A stretch of 64,000 nt of DNA from Riptortus pedestris (GCA_019009955.1 CM032232.1:68731001-68795000), one strand, 5' to 3'. Positions 48,171 through 62,800 are shown, counted from the first letter of the stretch. The notes: generated by a model from the letters alone, not told the origin. Translations and numbers: made by a program.

Positions 48171-50001
48171 TTTTTATTAAATAAGGAGAAACATTATTAG
48201 TGAAAAAATAGAATAATGTACTCATTATGAGTTGTTAATAACATTAAAGGAATTTTATCCATTCCCATAGAAATGAATAATTTTCTACATCACACTGAAA
48301 CAGCTATAGTATTAGGAACAAAATAATTGTATGACACTAGTGCATCTGAAATTGGTTTTAGTCTTCAATATTATCTAGTCCAGCTTGCAAATAGATGGAA
48401 TCTAGAATCGGAGTTCCATAATCTTTATCAAAAGCACTCCCAACCCGATTTACTGACTAGACTCCCGCTACCTTCCGCTTTGACACTAAAAGATAAATAC
48501 GTAAATCGTTGATCACCACCCTACTGCAATATGCATAGAAGAGTAATTACTGAAAATAAGATGTTTTTCAATATTGGATAATATATATTCCTTTTTTATG
48601 AGACGCATTATAACATAGGTATTTCAAATTGTACATCCCATACACACACTTTTTTCGCTATTGCTAGGTAGTTTGCATTTGAAGAAATATTTTTAAAAAT
48701 CATTCCGAAAATCACAATGTCGAAATCCTTAAGGAATATGAGACTGGTAGAATCCGGAGAAATATGGAACTGCCTGTGCTGTCCTTGTCATGTCGGAAGG
48801 AAGTATACTTAAATAGTAAGACTGTTGATTCACTAATTCTCTAGGTGGAGCGGAAGGACGCCTAAATTGGATAGTTGAGTATTCGGGCATCTTTTGCATT
48901 ACCTAATTCTTGATACGTGCAAAAACACAAAAGCATGACTTTAAATTAAATTTTAGATTCAAATCCTTTGAAATTGTTAATATGATAATTTATTTGTTAT
49001 AAAATAACTGAGCTTAAAGATTGTTGTTGTGCAGAGGTGGTAAGAGATCTAATAGAATAGAATCTAAACACAGAACGCATTTATAATGAGAGATATGGAC
49101 ATGACAGAGAAGATGTTTTCTGGATCCTTTTATTTTTCTTTTACAACTTTAGTGGCATGGTTAGAAACTCGGCTATATTTTAGGGTATTTATATATTGAA
49201 ATCCCCATCAATCCTTAATCCTTTCTGATGATTATTAATAACGATAAAGGTGAAAGACAAGAATAAAAAGAAGCCCAAGAGTTATAATTTATACATCTAA
49301 TGGTTGGGCGTTGGTTGGATGAGAAAGCTGACATGTGTCAAAGCGGAGAGTCTTAGTGTGTACAAACATTTGTCAGGGGAGTGGAGTATGTCAATGGCTT
49401 GGCTTCCTTCCAATCATTAATCAGCTGTTCGAGAAGGTTGGGAGGAAGGGAGGGACAAAAAATCGCCCCGACACCGCCACGATCCCGGGCCCACAAATCA
49501 GACACGACTACCTAACTCCGGTCTCCTCTCCGATAACTGGTTTGGACATGGGGTCTCCTGTCAGGTGGAGCTGCTCCGAGGGTCACTCCTACGACTGCAT
49601 TTCTCGCTGGGGCCTGAATAAAATAGCCCAGCTGGCCATTGGACATCTTAATTTACTTCCTGGCATGAAAATTGTCGCCTCTCGACTGATTGAGAATTAC
49701 AGACCCCACAGGTATCTGGAGTTGATCTTACATAATCTCCATCTCTAACTCTTAATCCAGTTGAAAGCATTCTGGCAGAGCAACGAGCAAGTGGTGGCGT
49801 TTGTCTTTGTTATTGTAGGAGTGGTAAGGGATAGTTCAATTTTGAGTGCTGAACATCTGTATCAGCATCAGGTTCGAATCAAGGGATCAACATGATCCAC
49901 GTCTCGTAGGTACAACCATCATGCTCTTACGGAAGCTACTCTTTTCATATTACTAAACCCACCGAAGTCCATAAGATGTTTGATGTCTTCCAAATCAAAA
50001 T
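48171..50001. other. Intergenic with an unrecognised open frame
   Basis: A plus-strand frame at 49335-49748 (137 codons, GTG-initiated) covers a G+C-richer patch at 49430-49620. It has no recognised motif and no ATG near its start. Confidence 0.35.
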
Positions 50002-50215
50002 TCAAGCCATTTTTTCCATGGCCTTTATAAGACTTTTGGTTTGACTTTCCTCGTTTAGAACTTCCAAATTTGATTTTTTTTTAGTCCAACTTGCCCTGTT
50101 GATTCTGCGACGGGTCCATATTCTAATTGCTTTCAATCTATAATAATCCCTTTTGTGAAGAGTCCAACTTTCGTTCGCATAAACGAGTACACTCAAATGA
50201 CAGAAAATACGGGCA
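50002..50215 (-). pseudogene. LINE C-terminal fragment (post-RT region)
   Basis: The minus-strand frame contains LSVLVYANESWTLHKRDYYR, LKAIRIWTRRRINRASWT and KKSNLEVLNEE. This is the Y-G-x-E-x-W-T...W-x-R-R-x-x-x-x-x-W...N-x-E-V-L pattern found at the end of many non-LTR retrotransposon ORF2 proteins. It is isolated and truncated on both sides. Confidence 0.65.
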
Positions 50216-51184
50216 TATTTAACTGTATTGTTCACTGTCTCAAGATTGGACGACTCAAACTCACCATTAGATGACATAAACAACGCCTCCTTTAATATGC
50301 ATCCACATGGAATCGGAATGCGAATAAAAATAATGAATTGGAAATTATTCTCAGGGTTATAAGATTTAGGTTAGTGACGGGACATGATGTGACTTTAAAA
50401 AGAAAAATGAGATGGAAGCAGGAGAGACACAATGGGAAGATGTGCCTCATAAATCTCCTTGAGATTCTCCACTTATGACCCGCTGCTTACCTGTTCTCCG
50501 TTCTTTCAATAGCCCTTCTCATGGTCTTATTCAATCAAACCCTTGAATAAATACTGTACAGTTATATTTACTTTTTTTATTATATGCATTTCGGAAGTAT
50601 TATCCATCTTTAGATTATTTATGAAATAATTAGATACTGAATGATTTTATTGTTATTTAATGTAAGAGGTGAAATATAAAAATACATAGAAAGAGCCCGA
50701 GTGCGATTCAATTTGTACGGTCAGCTCGTTGAATCCGTAATTATACATACCTCACACTTCAGCTCACAATAATTCACAATTTATCACTCAACATGAAAAG
50801 TTTGGACAGGAAAATTACCGGAGTAGAAGACATTAACTGATTAAGTAAGCAATGGAACCTACCGAGCCTCGAGACGGAAGACTATAGAGTGAATGAAGAT
50901 ACTGGGAGAATAAACACCTAAGATCTGAGGCAGATGATGTATCCGGAGATACCCGAGAAATAAGAATTTGCCTTGAGACAGAGTTTCGGCATAATGACCA
51001 AAAAAAATCATTCTTAGTAAGAGCCCTATGGGGTTTTAAAAGTATTTTCAACGAAACGTTTCCATAGAACATTTTAAGTTATCGAATAAATATAACAGCT
51101 TAATAGTATTCATGAGCCTAAGTGTACATTTTGGAGGCTATAGAAAACGAATACATAAGGTAGCTGATAGAAATATGACTTTTT

Positions 51185-51480
51185 AGCAGATTTCCCTTAA
51201 GGGAATTCGAAATATCTCCGTTACTATACGTCCGATCGAAATGTATATAATCAATCTTATAGCAAAAATACTATACATATTGTTATATATATTTATTCCC
51301 TGTCTTGAATATTAACGGAGATATTTGCATTTTTCAGTTTCCTGCCTTCAGCAAACCCCCACTTCTACTCATGTTACATTAACAATACTCGGTTATGTAA
51401 TAAACCACATCGTTTGAAGCTTAAATACCAATTAGTGTTTTCAAGAGACATTTATTATACGAGATACATGCAAATATGTT
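51185..51480 (+). mobile_element. HINE copy 14, internally deleted
   Basis: The intact 5' half-palindrome AGCAGATTTCCCTTAAGGG is joined directly to GAATTCGAAATATCTCCG, deleting the microsatellite and central block. The terminal 3' hairpin is missing. Confidence 0.7.
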
Positions 51481-53144
51481 GTGATGACCCCCCCCTCCTT
51501 ATGTTTTTGGACAACTGAAATTTGATTGATGAGATAAAAAGTATTCTGATTCATTATAAATTACAGTACTAGATATAGTAAATAGTTTTTTTTTTTTTTT
51601 TTGGAAGAACGTTAGTTATTCACAAAAGCAGCCCCATAAAATTTTCCTTTTTTGTATTTATTTAATGTAAAAGCAAGCGCCTCTTTCGCCTTCAGTCAAT
51701 CAACCCGAGATATATATGCCAGTAATTTTGTATCATGATTGTAAAGGCATTTGTAATGCAGATGTGCCAAATATTCTGTTTATAGTGCCGTAAATCTTCG
51801 GTGAGGGAATTCCTCTCCTCCCTGTCAGTCTTCGCCTTGGCAGATGTTCCTTCCCTAAGTAGCTGGGATAATAAACACTTTAATGGCCTGATTCAGGGGA
51901 AAGCTAATGAATATTAAATTCATTTCTTAAATCAACTTGATAATTTACATAATACACTGACAGGGGGGCGGGAATGTTTGAAGCCTGTGGAATTGTTGAA
52001 CACTGTATTCTTTTCTTGGACGATTTATTTAACTGCTATTTTTCCCACATCATGTCTGTTTAGTGGATCTACAAATTTTAAAAGAAGAAATGGATTGCTC
52101 ACCAGAAGATGCAAAGTTGTACTGTAAAGTAAATGCTCCAGTCTGCCAATCATAGGAAGAGATAATATTCATTATAAAGCCTGGAAGAAAAAGTGACACA
52201 TAAAATAATAACAAGTGAAACTCACCTTAGCTTTTAAAAAGTAATGTTCTAACAGTGTAATTAAATTGAAAGGAATCAATCGACAGACAGAAATTGCACT
52301 GCATTGTATTGTAAAAAAAAATAAAATGAGGTTACTAAATGTGTTTACTCAGGCAAGGGTTTTGGTAAAAAGAAAAAAAGATACAAAATTTCACAGACAT
52401 TACAAGTTCTATGCAACAGAAGAGATGTCTATGACAAGATATTCCATTACTAGGCAAAATATTTAGAATTGAGGGGAAAAAAATATTTCACTAATTAGTT
52501 AGTATTTTTATAACAATTATCAATTTTTATCATTAGTTTTCAATTTGATCTGCATGATTTTTTTTACTTCCTGGGAGCTAGTTTTGGAAACTAAATTGGT
52601 GTGAAATTAGTGAATATGCAATCACATTTATGTATAAAGAATAGTTTAGATAACACATTTTCAAGGCCTTCTCGAAGTTGGTGTTTTCAAACTGGAATTA
52701 GGAGTTTTAAAGTATGTTATCGCTGTTTTGCTTTGATAATGACACAAATGATATGATTCGGTTTGTTTTGCTTCTTTTTTTTTGGGAGGGGGGTTCTTTA
52801 GGATTCCTGTAAACTTAAATATTATGCAAAAAGATGACAATTCTCGCCTACTATTTTAGAAATAATAATGAAGCTCAACATGTAATATTTTTGAACAAGA
52901 ATTAAATATTACGGTAGGCGACAAACAAATGAGAATAAACAGCTCCCCTAATTTGGTGTTTTCGTCCCCTCCCCAACACTCATTACCGCAGAACTTCGAT
53001 AAAAAGTAAAGATTCCAAATTCCATGGACATTCCATTCAAAATTAATTACATTACGCGTGCTCATGAACGCACATGCACAAACTCATATGGTATGTTTTC
53101 TCATACGTTCACTTTATGCAACTGCTAGGCGATTTATCCGGACG
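51481..53144. other. Unique DNA, possibly with regulatory sequence
   Basis: 51650-51960 is of balanced composition, free of the window's repeats, with several TAAT/ATTA and TGATTGTAA motifs. That could be cis-regulatory, but nothing proves it. Confidence 0.25.
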
Positions 53145-53350
53145 TTTCCACCCTTTCTCTTGGGTCTAAGGATTTTATTTATTTATTGTGTCGAAACCAC
53201 GATTTCAGGTTTAAGCGCCAATTACAGGCGAACTCCTTAGCTGCCAAATGCCATATCCAACAGGCTGCCATCCTTTATTAGTCAGGGTGGGACTAAGGCA
53301 TTTATTTAGTGTATATGTGTGCGTGTCTAAATAAATTCCCTTTACCCACG
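53145..53350 (-). mobile_element. SINE fragments, two partial copies
   Basis: A CCACCC...TCTAAGGATTTTATTTATT block at 53147-53185 and a second one at 53260-53345 (GTCAGGGTGGGACTAAGG, TCTAAATAAATTCCC) are separated by about 70 bp. The tRNA head is missing. Confidence 0.55.
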
Positions 53351-54559
53351 ATTCTACGTTTTCGAAGTGTGCTAAGACCACCAAAAAAAGGAGATTATTA
53401 ACCAAAAAAATAAACTAAATATCTCATGCAATTTTTCCTGCTTGAAGATTTTTTTTTATATTTACTTTTGAAGTTTTTTCCCCCTATTTGCCAATCTTAT
53501 TCTATAATTGAGTTGCGTAGAGAAGTGAAACAGAATGGCCTCATACCATCTTAAAAGGATAAAAAAGGAGACATTCAGAACTCACATCGTTTTAATGTGT
53601 TTCCACCAGTTGCTGTTGCATTGGTGGGTTTGTCGTAAAAGTTTGTTTACGAAACGTGCCAGATTACTCAACTCAGGCAAATAAAAATAAAAGGACAGAT
53701 ATAGTCAAAGCAGTTTTCCCATCTTCAACCAATGATATATTTATTATTCTCAAAATTGTTACTTTTTATTATTAATCGTGCTGATGTTTGTAAATCGTCC
53801 TTGAGGTTTATGTATCATTTACTCATTACATCCGCACATTGTTGAATAGTTTGCTTATCAAATGCTCAATTTTCGCACTTATGTTCATTAACAGTCACTG
53901 CTTTTGAGTCTGTCATAGAAAGATCATTAGAGAGAGACGGCCTTATGTTGTGACATGAGTTGGGACTTCCCTGATTACTTCACAGATTGATGAATAGTTC
54001 TTAAAGTCGTATTCAAATAGCCTAAGGTCAACAGATGAGCGAGTGTTCCCCAACTATAATGTGGTTAACTAGGAATTGAAAAGGAAGCATACTTTCTGGA
54101 TGAACATCAATTGCAAAAATATTTTTTAATATTATAAAATCAATGTTTCTATTATATTACCAATACATTATTTATAAGATGTGAGACCCTTTCATATTTT
54201 TAGATGAAGGTCCTAGGTCAGTAATTGTCGGTTTTTGGGTTGTACCACATGTTGATTGCTTAACGCGGCCATGTCTTAATTATTAATTACAGCTTACTAA
54301 ATTCTAGAACTTCTTTAAAAAGCGTTTGATATTCAATTTTCTGACTCTGAGCCCCCTTCCTACCGTATTTAATATCAAGAAATCTTGAGGAACTTTCGAT
54401 TGTTGTTATAAAGTCTGTATTTTTCTCCTATAGGAAATGACTTCAAGTACGGAAAATCGTGGTTGACTCTGGGCGGAATCTTTGACAAACGTCCACCAAT
54501 GCTGCTCAGGGTAAATTCTAGCATGTAACAATAACGAGGCCAGCTTAAAGTGCGGGGCT

Positions 54560-55420
54560 ACTACGGTAGAGAAGAAAATGACCCTCCAAATTTGTTATAT
54601 TTGTCATTCGGGGAGAGGAAAATAACTCTCCAAGTATGTCTGGTTGGTATTCAGAGTGAGGAGAATGACAGGAAGCACATCAGACTTGTCATTCAATAGG
54701 GGGGGGGATGACTCTAGAAGCACATCAGATTTGTCATTCGGAGAGAGGAAAATAGTACTCCAAAAATGTCTGATTGGCATTCAGAGTGAGAAGAATGACT
54801 GGAAGCACATCAAATATGTCATTCAATGAGGGAAAATGATTCTGGATGCACATCAGATTTGTCATTTGGAGAAAGGAAAATAGCACTCCAAATATGTCTG
54901 ATTGGCATTCAGAGTGAGGTGAATGACTTGAAGCACATCAGATTTGTCATTCGAAGAGAGGAAAATAGCACTCCAAATATGCCTGATTGGCACTCGGAGT
55001 GAGGAGAATGACAGGAAGCACATCATACTTGACATTCAATGAGGGAAAATGATTCTGGATGCACATCAGATTTGTCATTTGGAGAAAGGAAAATAGCACT
55101 CCAAATATGTCTGATTGGCATTCAGAGTGAGGAGAATGACTGGAAGCACATCAAATTTGTCATTCAATGAGAGGAAAATGATTCTGGAAGCACATCAGAT
55201 TTGTCATTCGGAGAGAGGAAAATAGCACACCAAATATGTCAGATTAATCATTTAGGGAAGAGTAGAATGATTCTATTGTAGAAAAACATCACATTTGTCA
55301 TCCAGAGAGAGGAAATTGACAGTGAATACATATCACGTTTGTCATCCGGGTAGAGGAGAATGTCTCGGAAAGCAAATCTTGTTCTCATTCGGGCAGAGGG
55401 AAATGACTCTCAGAGCTTCA
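54560..55420. repeat. Minisatellite, about 43-bp monomers with higher-order units
   Basis: About 20 tandem monomers around ATTTGTCATTCGGAGAGAGG...GCACATCA. Three diverged monomer types occur: type A with TTCAATGAGGG, type B with GGAAAATAGCACTCC, and type C with GGCATTCAGAGTGAGG. Type A recurs at about 54676, 54807, 55019 and 55147, spacing 131, 212 and 128 bp, which equals 3, 5 and 3 monomers. The monomers at the right edge are more diverged. Confidence 0.85.
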
Positions 55421-58400
55421 TCCTACCAATGACCTTGCCCTTAAGCATGTCACAGGTGTAATTAAAATGCAATACAAAATAAAATCTGTTTAGCGCATGT
55501 AAAACAATGTCGGCGTAGGCTCATCCCTTGTCTCGTCATGAATACGTAATATTTCATAATTAAAACATACTCATTATAGTGAAGACAGGTAGATTGGGCA
55601 TTGGTAGTAAAAAACGACAAGCCGCGGCCCCCCTGAAGTGGAGGCTCTCCGCAAGAGGGCGTGGCAGTGGGGATTATAGAAAATTACAGGTTTGCTTCAA
55701 GCTGCTATGTCTACCTCGGGCATGTTTACTCTGCCCAACCTATTAACGTCCAGTTCAGTCTCGTTGTCTCGTACAAACTTCCTATTATTAAAGTCGTTAT
55801 AGCTCAAACGCTTATAATTAATATTAGGCGTATTAAAATATTTCTGATCACTTATCTCAAATTGAGGATCCCATCATCAGATCGTCTGTATGTTTGTTTA
55901 ATCTCTCGTCAGCCTTAATTTATTGCTTTCTCCGACATTTTTTTACCCGTTTTATGATCCAGTTTGGTCATAGGAACCTAATGAATTCATCTGAGAGAAT
56001 AATGATGATGGAGTGATGTGTCTTTTATTACAATGATGGTGGTCGTCAGAGGCAGCTGCAATCATAATACATTCCCGATAGAATAGAAAGTCCGGCAGAC
56101 CGCACCTGCGTAAACTAAGTACAATTCCAAAATATAAATGATACAATTATAAGGCCTAGCGCTAGTTTTAAAAGGATTTAATCACCCGCAGATGACCAGT
56201 TGTTGTAATTGACCTTCTATTCTGTGTTTCCACCTTAGTAAAGGTATAATTCTTGCGATGCTTAGAATTTAAGCTATACATCTTTCACATAGCATATCGC
56301 TTATCGAATGGCCATGAGCTTGGGTTTACTGCCTGGAAACTCAAAACAGCCCTACCAATAAACGAGTTACCTCAAAATGTGCATATTAACATTTATGGGG
56401 AATAACATGACCAACAAGATTTTGTGCATACAGAGACCCAACTTGTTGATCAGGGTTGAAAATTTGTGAAAAACTGCTCTACCCTTTGCCGGAAAAGTAT
56501 TTTGACTCCTTTTATATATATGTTCACACACACACATTCATAAAAGCTATTTTTTGTCACAAAATAGAATAGCTAATTATTTGTAGGCCCAAAATTATGA
56601 ACTTTTAGTTTAAGAAATTTTCATAATGAATATACCATCTGTCTATTAACTAACAGAAAAATGAATGGAACGAATCGAAACTGCTCAACAATGCCACCGG
56701 AAGCGAGGGGATAGCTATGCACTTGAACTTTACTAATTCTAAGTTTAAGTGCATCATTGACGTATTTCTATGTCGACTGCCTCCTTCTTCTAAGTCATTT
56801 AATAAATAAAAAGGCTTAGAAAGGATTGAATCTCTTGGCTGTATTCAATATTTGTACTGGCAGTTCTTACATATTCCACCGCCCGAACTCTATTATTACT
56901 CATAAAACATCTTTGCATGTTAAATAATGGAACAGGTAGAAAATTTTATAAAGACTTTTAATGGATGGTTAATCCCGGTAGTGATGGATATTCAATACTA
57001 GAGTTTAGGAGAGGAACCTCTGTAAATCCAGGCATTATTGCAAGAACGTATATGAAGTGGTTCTTAACACCATATTCAGAGCTTAGCTATGCGAAGAGCT
57101 ATGCTGTCTCTAGCTATCAAATTTAATTGCTCCATGATTACGATATGTACAGTCGATGCTTGTCTTAGTTAAGAGACGTATTATACAGATCGTTATTAAC
57201 GTTTCTCACACAAATTTTGTGTCTAAAAATGATTCTGATCTTTACCAGCAATGAACGGTAGTAGTAGTGGTAGAAAGTAGTCATTCATATATTCTCAATA
57301 TTTGAGCAATATTTATTTGCTCCTCTAAATATATAAGTAAATATAAATACACAAACTCTTGTTTGCCAGACTAATTTTCTACAGTTGTAATATGCACATT
57401 CTGTGGTAACTCGTTTATTAATGGAATTTTATTGATTTTAAGGCCCTTGCTCATGGCCTTGCTATTTTAGCAAATACCCGGTGAAAAATGAGATATGTTA
57501 TAATTATTATGATGGTGATACGAGTTTGATCAAGAGTTTAGCATAGGTCATTGAAATGTCGAATCCATAATGAGATAAAACATACAGAAAAAAAACAAAC
57601 TGGAAAATGGATGTCTAAGGCTATAGTTAGTATAAGAAGCTGATGTTGAGGATGTATAATGGGAGACTGCTACGAGATTACATGTTAACCCGAATGGCTG
57701 ACAAAGTGGTGCTTCTCCTTATCAAGATCCTACGTCTGCTCTATAGATATGTTATTTTTTCAAATTGCTCGTTTAGGACAATTACTTTAAAACAGACAGT
57801 TAATGACGGCTATTCCAACTATTAAAATGTTCCATATAGAAAATAAATAACTAAAATCAACTCACCAACCTGTGATAGTACAGACCCACCTCCTCGGGAG
57901 AGGGATCGGTGCACATAAAACACCACCTTATTAGATTGAAATTTTATGTCGTAACAATGTTCTCTACTACTTTTACCACTTAAGCGGTTCGGAAACAAAT
58001 TCGCTGCCAGGAATGTAGCATATGTGTATGGATGCTAGATATTTCCAGTTTATGCAAAGAGATGAAAGAGTAGTTTATGTATATGAGCAGTTTATTCTCC
58101 TTGCAGTTATAGAATTATAGAGGTAGATAAAATAAGGAATTTATGAACCAAATAGAATTTTGTTGAAAGATACGACATTTTCATGAACAAAAAAAATCAA
58201 TAAGAGAGTTCTACATAGAAAAATTGTCAAGATTGTATTTTCTCCAATACTGAATGTCAGAATGTTGAGTTGTGCTCTACTTCAGCGATTTGATAATGGG
58301 TTAATGATGCTTGCTAAATCTTTATATTAATATTTGAATTGGACTCTGAAGTTCCAAAAAATATACTTTAACAATAACATTGCATCCTAATTGTGATCAC

Positions 58401-58563
58401 TAAGAAAATGATGGTTTGCTCTCCTAGTAATACTCTTAATTTTTAGATGAACGTAATCATTTTATTTTATCTATTTCATTGTATTTGTATTCATTTTTTC
58501 TTTGCATTTTTATTAAGGACCATTCCGATATAATAGATTTCTTTGAATATTATCGATATAATT
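55421..58563. other. Intergenic AT-rich DNA
   Basis: Only the HINE 3'-end relic at 56088-56130 is recognised. Frames of 60-85 codons lack motifs. Confidence 0.4.
56088..56130 (-). mobile_element. HINE 3'-end relic
   Basis: AAAGTCCGGCAGACCGCACC, then TGCGTAAACTAAGTACAATTC, is a diverged 3' end of the family. Confidence 0.5.
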
Positions 58564-58999
<436 letters not shown>

Positions 59000-60835
59000 C
59001 TCTATTTTTGATTTAGTATACACTTCAAAAAAGGTAGTAAATTCATTTTTTTTAATACAATAAAATCTTTAAATATTCCAAGGCTGAATTTTGGAGCAAC
59101 TTGAGGAGACATTTTAAAAACTGCATGAATTTTTGAGCCAAAATTTAATGTTCTATAAGCGTTAACAGGTACTATTAAAAATATATATATTCCTATTAAA
59201 TGCATTTCCTTCCTCGTTGCCTTCTAACGACCTTAGGAGATCTAATCAATTTGAAATGTATCCATAAGCTATAAAATATCTCGTTTGAATAGAGCTTTGG
59301 ACGGCCAATCGCCGGTTGAATTAAGTGGGCGTGCCTGCCATAGTTTATGTGCGCACTAACTAGCATGCAGGGAGAACTGCATCATTGGCTTGCAGGCACA
59401 ACTGCAGATTGCATATGCACATTTCCTTTACATCATACTTGTTATGAGTATGAATTCTATTATAAATATATAGCCATACTTTTCAATTTAATTTTACTGA
59501 TCAATTCTGAAGAGAAGTTATTAAGTGTATACTATAATGAATAGTAATTGCTATAAATAATGACTGTATTAAAATGAAATTGCCTCTCATCGTATAAATG
59601 ATATAAACCTTTTTTTAAGTAATTTACCTAAACATCATCAGATGGATTCCCTCTCATTTAATTTCTAAGTCTACTTAAGGTGATATCATCCTGACGTAAA
59701 CAAAACGATTTAAATATTTTTATAACTTCTATATATTATAAGCACTAAACATACTAACTATAAATAATTCGCAGTTGAAATTTACCACTGGTTTAAATTT
59801 TAGAAGAAACAGCACAAAATTGAATAAATTACTTGTATGCTAAATAGTCTGCGCATTTCGTGTTAAAATATGTCTTCCAATGCTTCAATATTTTTAAGCC
59901 AATTTACTAATATCTATTTAGTTCTTAAAACTTTAAAATAGTTTATATTTAATGTTTGCCGATCTTCTGATTGATTGTAAGGAAGGTTAAGAATGCATAA
60001 TCCTGAATATCTCCATTTCATTCCATCACGTTGGAACCTTTTTAGACGAAATTTATAGATAATTTTTCAATAAGCTAAAAAGTGCGAGATACATATCTTA
60101 TTTCTGCCTAATAGGACCCGAATTATTTGCAATTTGAAATGTATAGTAAATGTGAAAGGTTTAAAAATCAGGCAGGTTTGGATAAGACCAAAAAATGGTT
60201 AAAAGACAATTTTAGATATGTATACAAGTTTTGACCCATAATTTTCAGTTTCGTTATCTAGTTGGTATTACTTTAGCAAAAAGCTTTAAGAAATCGCCAG
60301 AAATATCTGACCTAACCTCAGTAACTGATTTCCCTTAAAGGAAATCTGATGTAAGACTTAAATGCGTATCCCAATTGTGCTAAGTAAGGGAAAGCAAGCA
60401 TAATATTTGAAACAGTTAGAAGTGTAATTCAAAGGTTAATTTAGCAATTTAAAATCAGACATGTTTCTCTTTCCACTTCTGACTAATGAATGAGTGGAAG
60501 GGATGTCAGAAGTTGAATTGCATGATGACGCGTGTAGGGTGGGCATCAATTTATAGAATTTAAATAATGTAAAACCAATATTCAGTCAGATGGCTTTAAT
60601 TCTCTTAATATCCGCTTTATGTTTTCCTTATATAAAGTTCTATTATACATTTCCAGTTAAAAAATTGGCAATTCTCAATTTCTATGTATCGGCTGGGGAA
60701 AGTGTTTCTGGGCATTATTTGTAGGCCTTGTTATGATGAAAAAAGATCCAGTTTGTTATTTCTACACGCCTGTTCAGAACAGATGAATTCGAAAGTTTCC
60801 TAAATGAAGTCGCATAGACCAGGAATTAGAAAAAA
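59000..60835. other. Intergenic AT-rich DNA
   Basis: Only the HINE palindrome relic at 60310-60352 is recognised. Confidence 0.4.
60310..60352 (-). mobile_element. HINE palindrome relic
   Basis: AACTGATTTCCCTTAAAGG followed by AAATCTGATG, preceded by CTAACCTCAGT, matches the 5' terminal palindrome of the HINE family. Confidence 0.5.
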
Positions 60836-61523
60836 AATCCGTCACGCAGGGGCTGCGTTAACTAAGCAGATTTCCCACGTGCGCCTCGTATTTGAATTTA
60901 TCTCAAATGATAAAAGTTCAATGATAACAATATTTGGTATTTAAGCTTCAAATAAAGTGCGTCATAACATAATAGAATATAGTTAATATGAGATGAGTAG
61001 GAGTGGGGCTTTACAAAAGACCGAAAACTAAAATGTGTAAATATCTCGGTCATTAATCAAGATAGTGAACAAATGCACATAACAACATTTGCAGAACATT
61101 ACATTTGCAATAAGATTGGTTCTATACAATTTTTCGATCCGAAGCGTAATAACGGATATATTACGAATTTTCGAAATTCTCCCCCTCTAAACCCCCCCCT
61201 GCCCCTGGTTCGATTTCAGCCGTTAACGAACTTGATCTTTCTTTTTGTATAAAACGATTATATATCAAGTTTGGTAACGATAAGAAAAAAATTGTGACCG
61301 CTAGAGCGGTAACAGATATATATATATAATTTAGAAAACTTTATTAGCCGAAACCCAACTATTACCTACTACTTTGAATTATATATATACATGCATACAG
61401 TTTTGAACGGACCTCATTTTCGTCATCTCCTGAGTAGGATCGATGGACATTTGAAGAAAAATTTCGAAAATCGCGTCATGAGTACGACCTGAATAGCAGG
61501 TCCCCCTAAAGGGAAATCTGCTA
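60836..61523 (-). mobile_element. HINE copy 16, full length
   Basis: It starts ATCCGTCACGCAGGGGCTGCG and ends GGGAAATCTGCTAA. A short foreign insert of about 50 bp lies at 61328-61378, between two short TA tracts. Confidence 0.82.
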
Positions 61524-62094
61524 ATAAACCTTTTTATACCTATGTATGTATATATACGTGTGTGTGTGTGTCTATGAGACAAGTCAATTCAATCAATAAA
61601 CCACCATGAAATTAATATGCATACGTGAAACTTTAAAATAAATCACTTTCATCAACGGATACATTATGCTATAAATTTATGTAAAATTACTTGTATTTAA
61701 CAAGCTTTAACTGTTCATCCGCTAACCACGCCCGTAGACGTGAGATATAGCGTGCTTCGTCGTACATCAATATTTGGCTTCCACCGATGAGGAGTATTAA
61801 TTTCGCCTCCAAACCACATACATCCACCTACATCACAAACATTGCCCTAATGTAATATTATGAACGGGGCCCTTCGCCGACAAGTTATCCTTCTCTCTAT
61901 ATGAGGCGATCAAAATCAAATACAAACATCAAATACAATTTACCGCCTGGGTTTCGGACAGAAAGAGGAAGCCATTTTACCATCACGGGTTTTACTAGAC
62001 AGGAGAGACGTGAATCAAAACTCATATGTAACATTTATATATTTAGATAAACTTTTGATTTCGTAAGTTTAAAACTGATATTTTAGGAGATTTC

Positions 62095-62640
62095 CCTTAT
62101 GGGTAATTAGCTATTGAGGTTGTACTCTTCGACGCGTTTTTTGAAACTGTCCATCAAATGTTCTCCTTCCTTGTAGATGACGAAATTGAGGTCCGTTCAA
62201 TATTATATATATATATACATACTAACTTGTCTGTTACCACTCTAGAGATACAAGTTTGGTTTAATCTTTACGAAACTTAATTTGTAAGCATTTCATGCAG
62301 AACTAAATATTATATTCATTAATGGCTAAAATCGAACCAGCGGGATGGGGGTGTTAGAGGGGGATTTTTAAAAACTTGGAATATCTCCCTGATTATTCTT
62401 CGAGTTGAAAAAGGGTATAGAATAATCTCATTGCAAATATAAATGTTCAGTAAAATATGTTATATTCATTCTTTCTCTATTTCAAATATTATCCGCGATA
62501 TTTGCAATTTTTAATTTTCAGATTTCAGTAAACCCCCCTTCTTTAATATCCAAAGGCAATATATCATAAACCGTCTTCTTTCAAGCTGAAATACCAAATA
62601 CTGTGGTCAATAAATATTTTCTAGATGAGATACATACAAT
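62095..62640 (+). mobile_element. HINE copy 17, cut off by a SINE
   Basis: The 5' end is AGGAGATTTCCCTTATGG. The family body is recognisable to GAGATACATACAATACG, where a SINE begins. The HINE 3' end is not found beyond the SINE. Confidence 0.72.
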
Positions 62641-62800
62641 ACGGGGCTTACGTTAGACCTGTGATTTAAAGCGTTGCCCTTATCTCAAATGGTAAGCCTA
62701 GAGTGGTGAGTTCGATTCCCGCCTGGACAATAGGACGGATTTATTTAGGAACAAACAGACTAAATGAAATCCTTAGTCGCATTATCCTTTTTTGTACCTG
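62641..62800 (+). mobile_element. SINE, 3'-truncated, inserted in HINE 17
   Basis: Head GGCTTACGTTAGACCTGTGA, a strong B box GAGTTCGATTCCCGCCTGG (62709-62727) and ATGAAATCCTTAGTCGC of the body. The copy stops before the usual tail. Confidence 0.72.

Noticed and set aside
49335..49748. 137-codon plus-strand frame
   Set aside because: It starts at GTG and its length is explained by a G+C-richer patch. No motif was recognised, so it is noted only as an intergenic feature.
54560..55420. CRISPR-like regular repeats
   Set aside because: Monomers are contiguous, without unique spacers, in a eukaryotic context. It is a minisatellite.
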